From positions 1 to 38,162 of the forward strand of contig CAJKXC010000020.1 in the NCBI GenBank assembly GCA_905203765.1: a DNA stretch of 38,162 bases, read 5' to 3'. Numbering within the stretch: position 1 is the first letter of the stretch; each line of letters starts with the position of its first letter. Positions 25,240 to 35,600 of this stretch are shown here, piece after piece. The stretch comes from an uncultured Bacteroides sp. Its GTDB lineage: Bacteria > Bacteroidota > Bacteroidia > Bacteroidales > Bacteroidaceae. The notes below the pieces were generated by a model. It was not told where the DNA came from, did not search any database, and saw only the letters and a list, made by a program, of their open reading frames with translations. Position numbers and translations under genes: made by a program.

Positions 25240-27258
25240 TTATTTCTTGTCTGCCGGAAGTTCTATTGTCATTCGTGTACCCCCGGTGTATGTGGAATCT
25301 ACATAGATTCTTCCTCTCAGGTGTTTCACAATTTCGCGGCATACATAGAGCCCGAGTCCTGTCCCTGCTGTGAAATCATCTATCTTGGTGAAGGCTTCGA
25401 ATACCCATTCTCTTTTGTCGGCGGGAATACCGATACCGGTGTCTGTGACCGAAATTATCAGTCGGTTGTGGCTGCTGTCTTCGTGGCAACCCAGGGTGAT
25501 GCTGCCTTGTCGGGTGAATTTGTTGGCATTGGCAAGCAGGTTGCAGATTGCCTTGACAATGTAGTTATAGTTTGTATAGTATATCGGCGAAGGACAGTCG
25601 TTTTCAATCCGGTATTCTATTTCCGGTTTCTTGTATTTCTTTGTTTCTATGTTCATGCATTCTTTGCACATTTCTTCTATATCGACGGCAGCTACGGGGA
25701 GCATATCGTTGGTACATCCCAGTTGGGATATTTCCAGCATATCGTTCAGCAGGTCGGTCAGTTGCGTAACGGCACCCTCGATGTTTGCTTTCATCTCTTG
25801 CTCCATGTGCTTTTCTATCTCTTCCCCGCTCAGAATGATACTGCTGAATCCTTGGATAGAATTCAGGGGAGTGCGTATTTCGTGGGACATGGAGTTCATA
25901 AAGAGCGTTTTCATCTTTTCGCTTTCCTGCGCTTTCTGACTTTCGGTTTCCAGGTTTCGCTTCAGGCGACGGGTGATGCCCAGAGTCCGGTAAACATACA
26001 AGAGACATCCGGACAGGATTATCACCAAAAGGCTTGCCAGCAAGATGTACATCTTCTGCTGGCCGGATATCAGGTTTGCTTTTTCCAGTTCCAGACGGTT
26101 CACGTCGTATCGTGTTTGCAGTTCGGTCAGTTCGTCGGATATGTTTTCGGAGTCGATGGAGTCCTTTATAGCCATGTATTCCGTGATGGTTTGATAGGCT
26201 TCCTGCCAATGGCCTAAAGCGGCAAGGCATTCGCTTTTGGTTTTGTAGCAGTAGACGTTATCCATACCGTATTTGGGTGCGGTCTTGATAACAGAGTCGC
26301 AGCACTGAATGATTTTGGGATAGTTCTTGGTGTATTCGTAATAGTTCTGAGCTACATAATAGTAATAGAAATCCAGCGGTGGCACTACGTCCTGCGGATA
26401 AAGTTTCACCATGCGGTTGAATTCTGCGAAATAGTGGTCCATTTGCTTGCGGCCTATTTCATCGCCATGATGCAACATGCGGGCAATGGCTGCAATTTCT
26501 ATCTGGTGGGAGAGGAAGATCCTTTTTTTGACTTTGGGCAGTTGGCGGTATTCCTTGTACAGTTCCATGAGCGCTTGGGTGTACTTCAGACCGGAACTGC
26601 CCAATCCCATCAGAAACTGAGCTCTGAATAGATAATCTTCTTCGAGTGGGATGGTACAGGCTATTTTCAGGCCTTCTTGCAGATAGCTGTCATACGATTT
26701 TAGTTTGCCGTTGTAGCCGTCCATCATAGTAGCGATGGCAGCCAGGGCATAGAGCCGCCTCATGTAAGGATAAGGATTCGATGGTTGATATACCACCTGG
26801 CTATCTGCTATCAGTTTCTGTGCTAATTCCTTCCGTTGCGTCAGGTCACGGATGTCGTACATCATGCCCAGGTATTGAAGGGCGATTTCTTTGCGCTTTC
26901 CTTGTAGGTGGATACGGGCTTTATCAATCCATACACTGGCGGAGTCCAATTGGCAGAGATTCAGATACCGCAGCGCCAAAGAACGGACTGAAGTAAACAT
27001 AGCATCCTGGTCACCGCTTTCTACGGCTTGCTGCCATAGCTTTTCGGTGTAGGTATAGTCATCTTGTATGAGGCCTATATCACTTAAATGTGTCAACAAT
27101 TCCAACCGTCTTGAAGGGGTGGATGCTGAATCCAATAACCGGATCAAACTGTCCTTGGAGACTGTGAGGGGATCGGCAGTAGCTGCCATTGTTGATACAC
27201 AGCCAAGGAGCAGGCAACAAATAGCAAATAATTTGAAGCGGTTGGATTGTATTTTCAT
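25240..27258 (-). CDS. Membrane sensor histidine kinase with periplasmic TPR-like domain
   Basis: The 672-aa protein has a signal peptide (about 1-26), a helical TPR-like sensory region (about 30-390) and one membrane helix (about 395-418, YILLASLLVIILSG). A HisKA domain follows with phospho-acceptor H459 (SHEIRTPLN), then a HATPase domain with the N box (NLLANANKF), G1 (DTGIGIP), F (FEAF) and G2 (GTGLGL). All catalytic boxes are intact. No response regulator is adjacent, so it is an orphan kinase. It lies 34 bp downstream of pyrH on the same strand, probably co-transcribed, and upstream of frr. The signal sensed is unknown. Confidence 0.92.
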   Translation of the reverse strand: MKIQSNRFKLFAICCLLLGCVSTMAATADPLTVSKDSLIRLLDSASTPSRRLELLTHLSDIGLIQDDYTYTEKLWQQAVESGDQDAMFTSVRSLALRYLNLCQLDSASVWIDKARIHLQGKRKEIALQYLGMMYDIRDLTQRKELAQKLIADSQVVYQPSNPYPYMRRLYALAAIATMMDGYNGKLKSYDSYLQEGLKIACTIPLEEDYLFRAQFLMGLGSSGLKYTQALMELYKEYRQLPKVKKRIFLSHQIEIAAIARMLHHGDEIGRKQMDHYFAEFNRMVKLYPQDVVPPLDFYYYYVAQNYYEYTKNYPKIIQCCDSVIKTAPKYGMDNVYCYKTKSECLAALGHWQEAYQTITEYMAIKDSIDSENISDELTELQTRYDVNRLELEKANLISGQQKMYILLASLLVIILSGCLLYVYRTLGITRRLKRNLETESQKAQESEKMKTLFMNSMSHEIRTPLNSIQGFSSIILSGEEIEKHMEQEMKANIEGAVTQLTDLLNDMLEISQLGCTNDMLPVAAVDIEEMCKECMNIETKKYKKPEIEYRIENDCPSPIYYTNYNYIVKAICNLLANANKFTRQGSITLGCHEDSSHNRLIISVTDTGIGIPADKREWVFEAFTKIDDFTAGTGLGLYVCREIVKHLRGRIYVDSTYTGGTRMTIELPADKK

Positions 27259-27292
27259 GTGTTTGTTTTATAGGAACCTCTGGTTTCAATAC

Positions 27293-28003
27293 TTAGTTGT
27301 GCACCAATGTACCGATTTCTTCACCCTGCATCACCTTCTTTAGGTTGCCTACGGTATCCATGTCGAATACCACGATGGGCAGGTTGTTTTCCTTACACAT
27401 ACAGGTGGCGGTGAGGTCCATTACTTTCAGTCCGCGCTTCAGCACTTCGTCGTAGGTGATGTCGTGGAACTTGGTGGCGGTGGGGTCTTTCTCCGGGTCG
27501 GCGGTGTAGATGCCGTCTACGCGGGTGCCTTTCAGCATTACGTCGGCTTCAATCTCGATGCCGCGCAGGCTGGAACCGGTATCGGTCGTGAAGAACGGAT
27601 TGCCTGTGCCGGCGGACATGATGACTACTTCACCTGCTTCCATGCACTCGATGGCTTTCCATTTGTTATAGAATTCGCCGATGGGCTCCATGCGTACGGC
27701 TGTCAGTACACGGGCTTTGACGCCGGCAGCTACCAGGGCGGAACTGAGGGCGAGGCTGTTGATGACCGTAGCCAACATACCCATCTGGTCGCCTTTCACG
27801 CGGTCGAAACCTTTGTTGGCGCCGCTCAGTCCGCGGAAGATGTTTCCGCCGCCGATGACGATGCCTATCTGTACGCCCAGTTCGTGAATTTCCTTAATCT
27901 GTCCGGCATATTCGGCAAGGCGCTTCTCGTCGATGCCGTATTGCTTTTCTCCCATCAGGCTCTCGCCGCTGAGTTTCAATAAGATTCTTTTGTATGTTGC
28001 CAT
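27293..28003 (-). CDS. pyrH: UMP kinase
   Basis: The enzyme phosphorylates UMP to UDP in pyrimidine nucleotide synthesis. The 236-aa protein belongs to the amino-acid-kinase superfamily (bacterial hexameric type). It shows KLSGESL at the N-terminus, the GGGNIFRGL glycine loop, DQMGMLATVINSLAL and the TGNPFFTTDT segment. The length is normal. A -7 box CAAAGATA (minus strand TATCTTTG) lies 36-43 bp upstream. Confidence 0.97.
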   Translation of the reverse strand: MATYKRILLKLSGESLMGEKQYGIDEKRLAEYAGQIKEIHELGVQIGIVIGGGNIFRGLSGANKGFDRVKGDQMGMLATVINSLALSSALVAAGVKARVLTAVRMEPIGEFYNKWKAIECMEAGEVVIMSAGTGNPFFTTDTGSSLRGIEIEADVMLKGTRVDGIYTADPEKDPTATKFHDITYDEVLKRGLKVMDLTATCMCKENNLPIVVFDMDTVGNLKKVMQGEEIGTLVHN

Positions 28004-28038
28004 AATCTTTCTTAGGTTTATTTTTCTTTATCTATGGG

Positions 28039-28046
28039 CAAAGATA
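28039..28046 (-). promoter_or_regulatory. Putative -7 box of pyrH
   Basis: Minus-strand TATCTTTG fits TAnnTTTG and lies 36 bp upstream of the pyrH ATG. It falls just after the terminator hairpin of the preceding gene. Confidence 0.5.
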
Positions 28047-28050
28047 GGGA

Positions 28051-28074
28051 GAAAAACTGAAAGTTCCTTTCAGT
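28051..28074 (-). terminator. Intrinsic terminator after the deoxyribosyltransferase-like gene
   Basis: ACTGAAAG and CTTTCAGT form an 8-bp stem with a 3-nt loop. On the minus strand five T follow, 10 bp after the stop codon of the upstream gene. The low GC of the stem suggests moderate strength. Confidence 0.6.
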
Positions 28075-28083
28075 AAGATTGAT

Positions 28084-28620
28084 TTATAAAGGAAAAATGT
28101 CCGAGCGCAGCGTCTTCAGGAACTCGTCCATGCTGTGGTATAGAGGTACGCCGTAGCGTTGGCAAGTAATCCGTACATTGTCGTAGCGATAGAAGCCGGG
28201 TTCGCAGATGACGTGCAACTTGCCGGAACGCATATGCAGCCCCATCTCCAATAGTGTAATGGGAGATTTGCTGCTTGCCAGGATGTTCATGATAATCAGG
28301 TCGGACTTTTCAAGATGTTCCAACTCCCAGTTGACCTGGTGCTCAAAGTCGGACATTTCGCCGCTCAGTCCTTTGCCTCTCCGTGGATTGAAGAGGAGAT
28401 ACCGGCCTTGGGGAAGGGTACTGAACCAGTTGCAGGTTTCTTTTTGCCAGTCCACACTGTTTCCCATGTCGATGGTGCCTGCCAGGAAGATTTTGGTGTA
28501 TTCGGACTCGTTCACGTCGGGCTTGGCTTTGTCAGGATAAAGCACGATAACTTCCGACTGTGCCCAGAGGGCGATGGGGAACAAAAGCAATACTAAAAAC
28601 AAGTGAAGGGTCTTTCTCAT
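28084..28620 (-). CDS. Exported nucleoside 2-deoxyribosyltransferase-like protein
   Basis: The 178-aa protein has a clear signal peptide (1-20, cleavage after LWA) and a Rossmann-like domain with the pattern of nucleoside 2-deoxyribosyltransferase-related proteins: FLAGTIDMGNSVDWQ (about 45-59), an FNPRRGKG segment and a LLEMGLH motif with a candidate catalytic glutamate E125. Known deoxyribosyltransferases are cytoplasmic; the signal peptide predicts a periplasmic or secreted product. It is a single-gene unit with its own -7 box (28664-28671) and terminator. The true substrate and activity are unknown. Confidence 0.7.
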   Translation of the reverse strand: MRKTLHLFLVLLLFPIALWAQSEVIVLYPDKAKPDVNESEYTKIFLAGTIDMGNSVDWQKETCNWFSTLPQGRYLLFNPRRGKGLSGEMSDFEHQVNWELEHLEKSDLIIMNILASSKSPITLLEMGLHMRSGKLHVICEPGFYRYDNVRITCQRYGVPLYHSMDEFLKTLRSDIFPL

Positions 28621-28663
28621 ATTTATCTTTATAAATTGGGAACTAATAGATTCATTTGTGCCA

Positions 28664-28671
28664 CAAAGATA
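28664..28671 (-). promoter_or_regulatory. Putative -7 box of the deoxyribosyltransferase-like gene
   Basis: Minus-strand TATCTTTG lies 43 bp upstream of the ATG. The -33 element is not clear. Confidence 0.45.
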
Positions 28672-28709
28672 AAGATAAATATGAAAGACCGCGTTTCAAG
28701 AGGGGGAGA

Positions 28710-31172
28710 TTATTCCTTCAGCGTATAGTCGCCGGCTTCTTCTGTTACAACAGCTTGTAATTCGTCCAGTGTTTTCTCGCCTTTCGAGAGTTCTACGCTG
28801 GCTACGGGCGGGTCGAGCGTTACGGTGGCGTGTACGCCGTCTATACTGTTCAATGCTTTTTCCACATGCATACGGCAATGGTTGCACGTCATGCCTTCTA
28901 CTTTAAATTCTTTCTTCATGATTTTCTCTGTTAAGGGTTCAACTTCTTTCTGTATCTTCTTTCCTTTCAGCCGCAGGCTGTTGCTCACTACACTCACACT
29001 GCTGAATGCCATGGCTGCGCCTGCTATCATCGGGTTCAGCAAGAAGCCGCTGATGGGGTAGAGGATGCCGGCGGCAATGGGTACACCTATTATATTATAG
29101 ATAAATGCCCAGAAGAGGTTTTGGCGAATGGTGCGCACGGTGAGGCGGGATAGCTTGAGGGCTTCCGGTATCTTGGTCAGGTCAGAGGAGATGATGGTCA
29201 TTTTGGCAACGTCCATAGCGATGTCGCTGCCACCACCCATGGCAATGCTGAGGTCGGATTGGGCAAGAGCGGCGCTGTCGTTGATGCCGTCGCCTACCAT
29301 GGCTACCGTTTTGCCTTCCTGCTGCAACCGGCTGATGAAGGCGGCTTTGTCCTGCGGCAATACCCCTGCCTTGTAGTGGGGGATGCCGGCTTTGCGGGCA
29401 ATTTCGCGGGCGGTAGCTTCGTTGTCCCCCGTCAGCATATAGACTTCGATGCCGGCGGTGCGTAACTCCGCCACTGCCTGTATAGAGGTTTTCTTTATCT
29501 GGTCTGTAATACCGGCTATTGCCAACGCACTCTCTTCGCTGGCAAACCAGATGACGGTCTGCGCTTCTGCTGTCAGTCGGGCAGCGGCATCGGACAAAGA
29601 GGCGGGGATGGCGATGCGTTTCTCTTCCAGCAGCGAACGGTTGCCGGCATAGTAGGTCTTGCCCTGCACCTTGCCTGTGATGCCTTTTCCGGTGATACTG
29701 TCAAAGTCCTCTATCTCGGTGAAGCGTGTTTTGCCGAAATGTTCCACAATCGCTTCGGCAAGTGGATGCTCCGACAGCATCTCGAGGCTGTAGAAGATGC
29801 TTTGTACCTCGGCGGAGACGGCGGTGGTTTCCCACGTCAGCTGGCTGACTACCGGTTTGCCTTCGGTCACGGTTCCGGTCTTATCCAGTACTACGGCATC
29901 TATCTTCTTGGCTATTTCCAAGCTTTCGGCATCCTTTATCAGTATTCCCTGTTCGGCTCCTTTGCCGATGCCCACCATGATGGCGGTAGGTGTTGCCAAT
30001 CCCAGGGCGCACGGGCAGGCGATGATAAGCACCGTTACCAGTGCCAGCAATCCGTGGGTGAAGCCATTCTCGCCGTCCAGCACCATCCAGGCAATAAAGG
30101 ACAGTACAGCAATGCCGATAATGACGGGTACGAAGATGCCTGCGATCTTGTCCACCAATTGTTGTACCGGCGCTTTGCTTCCCTGGGCGTCCTGCACCAT
30201 GTGGATGATTTTAGCCAGCAGCGTGTCCGTCCCCACCTTCTCCGCCCGGAAGCGGAAGCTGCCTTTCTGGTTGATGGTTCCGGCAAATACTTTGGTACCT
30301 TCGTGCTTTGCCACTGCTACGGGTTCGCCGCTCAGCATGCTTTCGTCGACATACGAGTCGCCGTCGGTCACGGTGCCGTCCACAGCAATTCGTTCGCCGG
30401 GTTTCACCAGCAGAATGTCCTGGGGACGTATCGCCTCGATAGGAATCACTTTCTGCTCGCCGTCCGCTGTGACGATGGTCACCGTCTTGGGTTGCAGCCC
30501 CATCAGCTTCTTGATGGCGGTAGAGGTATTTCCTTTGGCGCGCTCTTCCAGCAGGCGCCCCAGCAGGATAAAGGCGATGATGACGCTTGCCGCCTCGAAA
30601 TAGACGTGCGGATGAATCCCCCGGGACAGCCAGAAGTCGGGAAAGAGCATATTGAAGAGGCTGAACAGATAAGCTATCCCGGTACTGTTTGCCACCAGCG
30701 TATCCATATTGGCGCTGCCATGTTTCAGCTGCTTCCAGGCACTGACGAAGAATCCTCTTCCCAGCCAGAAAACAACGGGGGTAGAGAGCACCCACATGAT
30801 AAGGTTGGCGTATGGCATATTCATGAAGAACATACCTATAATAACAATAGGCACGGACAGGACGATGGCCCAGGTCGTGCGGAACTTCAGGTCGCGGTAT
30901 CGCTGTTCGTGTGCCTGCTCCGCTTCTTCCAGCGTATTTTCATCTTTCTTTATCAGCAGATCATAGCCTGCTGCCTGCACTGCCTGTTGCAATGCTTCGG
31001 GGGAACACTGCGCAGGATCATACTCCACGGTTGCCGCCCCCGATGCATAGTTGACGGCTGCTTTGCTGACACCCGGTTGGTGGTTCAGCGTCTTGTCCAC
31101 CCGTGTGGCACACGAGGCGCAGCTCATGCCCAGCACAGGGAAGGTTTCTTGAACGGTATTTTTGTTTGCCAT
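28710..31172 (-). CDS. copA: Copper-type P1B-ATPase with additional C-terminal CopZ-like domain
   Basis: This 820-aa heavy-metal P-type ATPase probably exports Cu(I) across the inner membrane. It has an N-terminal heavy-metal domain (GMSCASC, C18 and C21), transmembrane helices, an SGEP actuator motif, the CPC metal site (C386-C388), the phosphorylation site D430 (DKTGT), SEHP and GDGIND motifs. After the last helices and a KKIQKEVEPLTEKI linker comes a second heavy-metal domain (GMTCNHC, C763 and C766). That domain starts at an internal methionine (M752, ATG at 28919-28917) and has the size of a free CopZ chaperone. CPC plus GMxCxxC favour copper over zinc. It has its own -7 box (31197-31204). 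Confidence 0.93.
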   Translation of the reverse strand: MANKNTVQETFPVLGMSCASCATRVDKTLNHQPGVSKAAVNYASGAATVEYDPAQCSPEALQQAVQAAGYDLLIKKDENTLEEAEQAHEQRYRDLKFRTTWAIVLSVPIVIIGMFFMNMPYANLIMWVLSTPVVFWLGRGFFVSAWKQLKHGSANMDTLVANSTGIAYLFSLFNMLFPDFWLSRGIHPHVYFEAASVIIAFILLGRLLEERAKGNTSTAIKKLMGLQPKTVTIVTADGEQKVIPIEAIRPQDILLVKPGERIAVDGTVTDGDSYVDESMLSGEPVAVAKHEGTKVFAGTINQKGSFRFRAEKVGTDTLLAKIIHMVQDAQGSKAPVQQLVDKIAGIFVPVIIGIAVLSFIAWMVLDGENGFTHGLLALVTVLIIACPCALGLATPTAIMVGIGKGAEQGILIKDAESLEIAKKIDAVVLDKTGTVTEGKPVVSQLTWETTAVSAEVQSIFYSLEMLSEHPLAEAIVEHFGKTRFTEIEDFDSITGKGITGKVQGKTYYAGNRSLLEEKRIAIPASLSDAAARLTAEAQTVIWFASEESALAIAGITDQIKKTSIQAVAELRTAGIEVYMLTGDNEATAREIARKAGIPHYKAGVLPQDKAAFISRLQQEGKTVAMVGDGINDSAALAQSDLSIAMGGGSDIAMDVAKMTIISSDLTKIPEALKLSRLTVRTIRQNLFWAFIYNIIGVPIAAGILYPISGFLLNPMIAGAAMAFSSVSVVSNSLRLKGKKIQKEVEPLTEKIMKKEFKVEGMTCNHCRMHVEKALNSIDGVHATVTLDPPVASVELSKGEKTLDELQAVVTEEAGDYTLKE

Positions 31173-31196
31173 AAGTCGATGCTTTTATTAGGAAAA

Positions 31197-31204
31197 CAAA
31201 GATA
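31197..31204 (-). promoter_or_regulatory. Putative -7 box of the P-type ATPase gene
   Basis: Minus-strand TATCTTTG lies 25 bp upstream of the ATG in the gap after the RND channel gene. Confidence 0.5.
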
Positions 31205-31273
31205 CGACAAAGAAGTTGTACGAAGCAACGGAATTCTACTCAAAATCGCAATAAGTAGGTATCGTTAACCTGT

Positions 31274-32635
31274 CTACTCCCTTCCGCCGCCCAGCGCCTG
31301 ATACAGATTCACAATGCCCTGTATCTCGCTGAACCGGTCGGCCACCTGCGTCAGGCGGGCGCTGAGCAGTCCTTGCTGGGCGGTAAGCACTTCCAGGTAA
31401 GTGGAAGTGCCGTGCTGCATCAGCAGTTGGGTGCTGCGAACGGCGGTTTCGAGGGATGCGATCTGCCCGGTGCGAAGCTGGGCTTTGTCGCGTGCCACCT
31501 GCACTTGCGTCAGGGCATTGTTCACCTCGCTGCCTGCGTTGAGCAGCGCTTGCTGGAAGGCAAGTTTCGCTTCTTCCTGTTGGGCGCGGGCTATCTTCAG
31601 CTGTGCCGCGTTCAATCCGCGGTTGAAGAGGGGTTGCGTCAGTGAGCCGACGGCGGAGAGCAACACCTTGCCGGGGTTGATAATCATGCTCCCGGCAGAG
31701 TTAGTCCAACCTGCCGTGCCACTCAGCGTGATGGACGGATAGAAGGCCGAGCGGGCGGCATTCGTGCTATAGAAAGCCGCTGCGAGCGAGAGTTCGGCAC
31801 TGCGGATGTCGGGGCGGCGGGAGAGAAGTTGCAGGGGTACGCCGACGGTGAGTTCCTGCGGGAAGCGCTGCCCGTCCAGACGCCCGCGCTCGATGCTGCC
31901 GGGAACGTGCCCCAGAAGGATGGAGAGTGAGTTCTCCACTTCCACCGTCTGCTGCTCGAGGTCGAGCAGCGAAGCCTCTACCTGGCGGCAGTTGGCTTCG
32001 GACTGCGAGACGGCGGCCTCGTTGGTCATGCCTGCCGCCATCATAGCCCGCAGGGTGCGCACGCTTTCCTGCCAGTTGGCGGCCGTCTCTTGGGAGATGC
32101 GTAGCTGCTCGTCCAGCATCAGCAGGGTATAATAGAGGTTGGCGACGTTGGCTATCAGCGAGGTGCTGACGGCTTGCTCGTACTCCAGGCTCTGCAGATA
32201 GAGGGCGCGCGAACGGCGTTTGGCATTGGTCAGCCGTCCGAAGATGTCCACTTCCCAGCTGGCAGAGGCGATGCCGGTGTAAGTCCACGAACCTTTGGAG
32301 TGGTCGAAGCTGCTGACTCCGCCTTGCGGAGTCAGCATGAAAGAGGGCAGGTAGGCGAGTCGGGCAGCCATCAGCGTGGCTTCCGCTTCCTTGATGCGCT
32401 GCTGGGCGGAGAGCAGGTCGGTGTTTCCGGCGAGCGCCTGCTCGATAAGCGATTGCAATTGCGGGTCGGTGAACAGTTCGCGCCAGGAACGGGCGGCGAT
32501 GGAAGTGGTATCTTGCTCCACCTCTCCATACAGTCCTTCGGTCTTGATGTCTTCCGGGCGTTGATATTTGGTATAGATGCCGCAACTGCTCAGCGTGAGG
32601 GCGAGGGCGGCGAATGCTATGATTTGTTTCTTCAT
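31274..32635 (-). CDS. RND efflux outer-membrane lipoprotein channel (NodT/OprM family)
   Basis: The 453-aa protein has a lipoprotein signal peptide (LSSCGIYTKYQRP) and two outer-membrane-efflux repeats. The GVPLQLLSRRPDIRSAELSLAAA motif region is typical of NodT/OprM lipoproteins, and so is the C-terminal YLEVLTAQQGLLSARL helix. It would be the outer duct for the HAE1 pump encoded 13 bp upstream. It is the last gene of the three-gene operon. Confidence 0.94.
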   Translation of the reverse strand: MKKQIIAFAALALTLSSCGIYTKYQRPEDIKTEGLYGEVEQDTTSIAARSWRELFTDPQLQSLIEQALAGNTDLLSAQQRIKEAEATLMAARLAYLPSFMLTPQGGVSSFDHSKGSWTYTGIASASWEVDIFGRLTNAKRRSRALYLQSLEYEQAVSTSLIANVANLYYTLLMLDEQLRISQETAANWQESVRTLRAMMAAGMTNEAAVSQSEANCRQVEASLLDLEQQTVEVENSLSILLGHVPGSIERGRLDGQRFPQELTVGVPLQLLSRRPDIRSAELSLAAAFYSTNAARSAFYPSITLSGTAGWTNSAGSMIINPGKVLLSAVGSLTQPLFNRGLNAAQLKIARAQQEEAKLAFQQALLNAGSEVNNALTQVQVARDKAQLRTGQIASLETAVRSTQLLMQHGTSTYLEVLTAQQGLLSARLTQVADRFSEIQGIVNLYQALGGGRE

Positions 32636-32648
32636 TTGGGTTATAATA

Positions 32649-35600
32649 TTAAGAATGTGATTTCTTTATCTCCTCTTCGCTAATCTTCTTTTCCTCTTCA
32701 ATCTGCCAGTCGGGCACCGTTGGAGCCTGTATGGGGCGGACGCGCTCCTGCAGCCATTGGAAAGTGATGAACAGCACGGGCACGATGAACAGCAATCCCA
32801 GCGTACCGATGAACATTCCGCCGATGACACCCGTGCCCAGCGAACGGTTACCGTTGGCGCCTACACCCGTAGCCACCACCAGGGGGAAAAGTCCGAAAAT
32901 CATCGTCAGTACCGTCATCAGGATAGGACGGAAGCGAGCCTTGGATGCGCTGACAGCTGCTGCAATCAGTCCCATGCCCGCCTTGCGGCGCTCCGAGGCG
33001 TACTCGGTCAGCAGGATGGCAGTCTTGGCAAGCAACCCGATGAGCATAATCAGTCCCGTCTGCAGGTAGATATTGTTCTCCAATCCCATGACGCGGGCAA
33101 AGAGGAACGAGCCCATCAGCCCCACCGGCACTGCCAGGATAACCGCCATCGGCACGAGGAAACTCTCGTAAAGCGCACTCAGAATCAGATAAATCATCAG
33201 GATACAGATGCCGAAGATGACCGCCGTGTTGCTGCTCTGCTGGCTCTCCTCGCGGGTGATGCCGCCGAAGTCGTAGCCGTAGCCCTTGGGCAGCGCCGTC
33301 GCCGCCGTTTCTTGCACGGCGCGGATAGCGTCACCCGTACTGTAACCGTCCGCCGGCATAGCGTTCACCGCTATCGAGTTGTACATATTGAAGCGGCTCA
33401 GCGACTCGGCGCCGTACGAGCGCGTCAGCGTGACGAACTGGCTGAGCGGCGCCATCTCGCCACTCGCCATGCGCACAAAGGCATTGTCCAGCGAAGCCTC
33501 GTCCATGCGGTACTTCGGGTCTGCCTGAATCATCACCTTGTACACTTTGGAGAAGCGGTTGAAGTTCGATACGTACTGCCCGCCGTAGTAGCCCGAAAGC
33601 GTGGCGAGCACCTGGTCGGGCGTGATGCCCGCGCGCTTGCACTTGGCGGCATCCACCTGCACCGTCCATTGCGGATAGCGCACGTCGAAGGTGGAGTATG
33701 CCATCGATATTTCGGGGCGCTGGTTCAGTGCGCCCAAGTATTGCTGTGTGGTCTGGAAGAAGGTGCTGATGTCGCCGCCCTGCTTGTCCTGTACGTTCAG
33801 GTCGAGGGCGTTACCCATGCCGTAGCCCGGAATCATGCCCGGCGCAATGGCAAAGACCGTTGCATCCTTGATGTCCGCCGTCCGTCCGTACACCTGGCCG
33901 ATGACGGCTTGCACCTGGTCCTCGCGGCTCTTGCGCTCGTCCCAGGGTTTCAGTTTCAGAATCAGCATACCGAAGGAGTTTCCCTGCCCTGCCAGCAATC
34001 CGTAGCCCGCCACTTTCTGCAGGTGCTTCTTCTGCGGGATGGCTTCCAGGCGCTTCTCTATGCGCTCTATCACATCGTTCGTCGTCTTGAGCGAACTGCC
34101 CGGGGCGGTGCTCACGTTGACGAATATCACTCCCTGGTCCTCGTCCGGCACCAGTCCGGTCTTGGTCGTATTCATCAGGAATACCAGCAGCACCACCGAG
34201 CACGCCAGCAGCGACCAGCCCAGCCAGCGGCGCTTGATAAACAGCAGCACCACCTTCTTGTACTTCTCTACCAGCACCTCGAAAGCCGAGTTGAAGGCAC
34301 GGCGGAAGCGGGCGGCAAAGTTATTCTTCTCCGTTCCGTCCTCGTTGATATAAGGTCTCAGCAACAGGGCGCAAAGCGCCGGGCTCAACGTCAATGCGTT
34401 GATAGCCGAGAGACCTACCGCCACCGCCATCGTCAGTCCGAACTGCGTGTAGAACGTACCGCTCGTGCCGCCCATGAACGACACCGGTATAAACACCGCC
34501 ATAAACACCAGCGACGAGGTGATGACCGCATTCGAAATGCCCTTCATGGCATCGATACTCGCCATGTACGACGACTTATAGCCGACATCGAACCGCGCCT
34601 GCACCGCCTCTACCACCACAATGGCGTCGTCCACCACCGTACCGATGACCAGCACCAGTGCAAACAGCGTAATCAGGTTGATACTGAACCCCGCCACGGA
34701 CATGAAGGCAAACGTGCCGACCAGCGAAACAATGATGCCCACCAGCGGAATCAGCGTAGAGCGGATATCCTGCAAGAAAACGTACACCACCAGGATAACC
34801 AGCAGTATCGCCTCAATCAGCGTCTTCACCACCTCGTGGATAGAGGCGAACAGGAAGTCGTTCGAGGACATCATCTGCGTCAGTTCCACCCCTTGGGGAA
34901 GGTCTTTGCGCGCTTCTTCCAGCAGTTGGTCTATCTGCCGATTCACTTCTGTGGCATTGGAACCTGCCGTCTGGAATATCATGCAGGAGATGCCCGGATG
35001 GGCGTCCGTGCTTCCGTGGTAGGCATAGCTTTCTTCGCCCAGTTCCACGTCGGCAATGTCTTTCAGTTTCAGTACCTCGCCGTCGGCAGTAGAGCGGATG
35101 ACGATGTCGCCGAACTCTTCGGGGGTTATCAACCGCCCGGTGTACTTCATTGTGTATTGGTACGTCTCGCTCGAGTTCTCACCGAACGAACCGGTGGCGG
35201 ACTCGATGTTCTGTTCGGCAAGCACTGCCGTCACGTCCGAGGGTATCAGCTTGTACTGCGCCATCACATCGGGTTTCATCCAGATGCGCATGCTGTAGTC
35301 ACCGCCCATAATCATCATGTCGCCCACACCGGAGATACGCAGAATCTGCGGCTTCAGGTTGATGCTGATGTAGTTGCCCAGGAAGTTCTCGTCGTAGCTG
35401 TCGTCGGGGCTGTAGAGGGAGAACATCTGCAGGATGCTGGTCTGGCGCTTCGAGGTTGTTACACCGACCTGGGTTACTTCTGCCGGAAGCTGTCCGGTGG
35501 CTTTGGACACGCGGTTCTGTACGTTCACCGCTGCCATATCGGGGTCGGTGCCTTGCTTGAAGTAAACGGTGATGGATACCGTACCGGCATTGCTGGCGGT

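Noticed and set aside
29739..31268. 509-aa ORF antisense to the copper ATPase
   Set aside because: Complementary-strand artefact of a conserved P-type ATPase; no motif or ribosome binding site.
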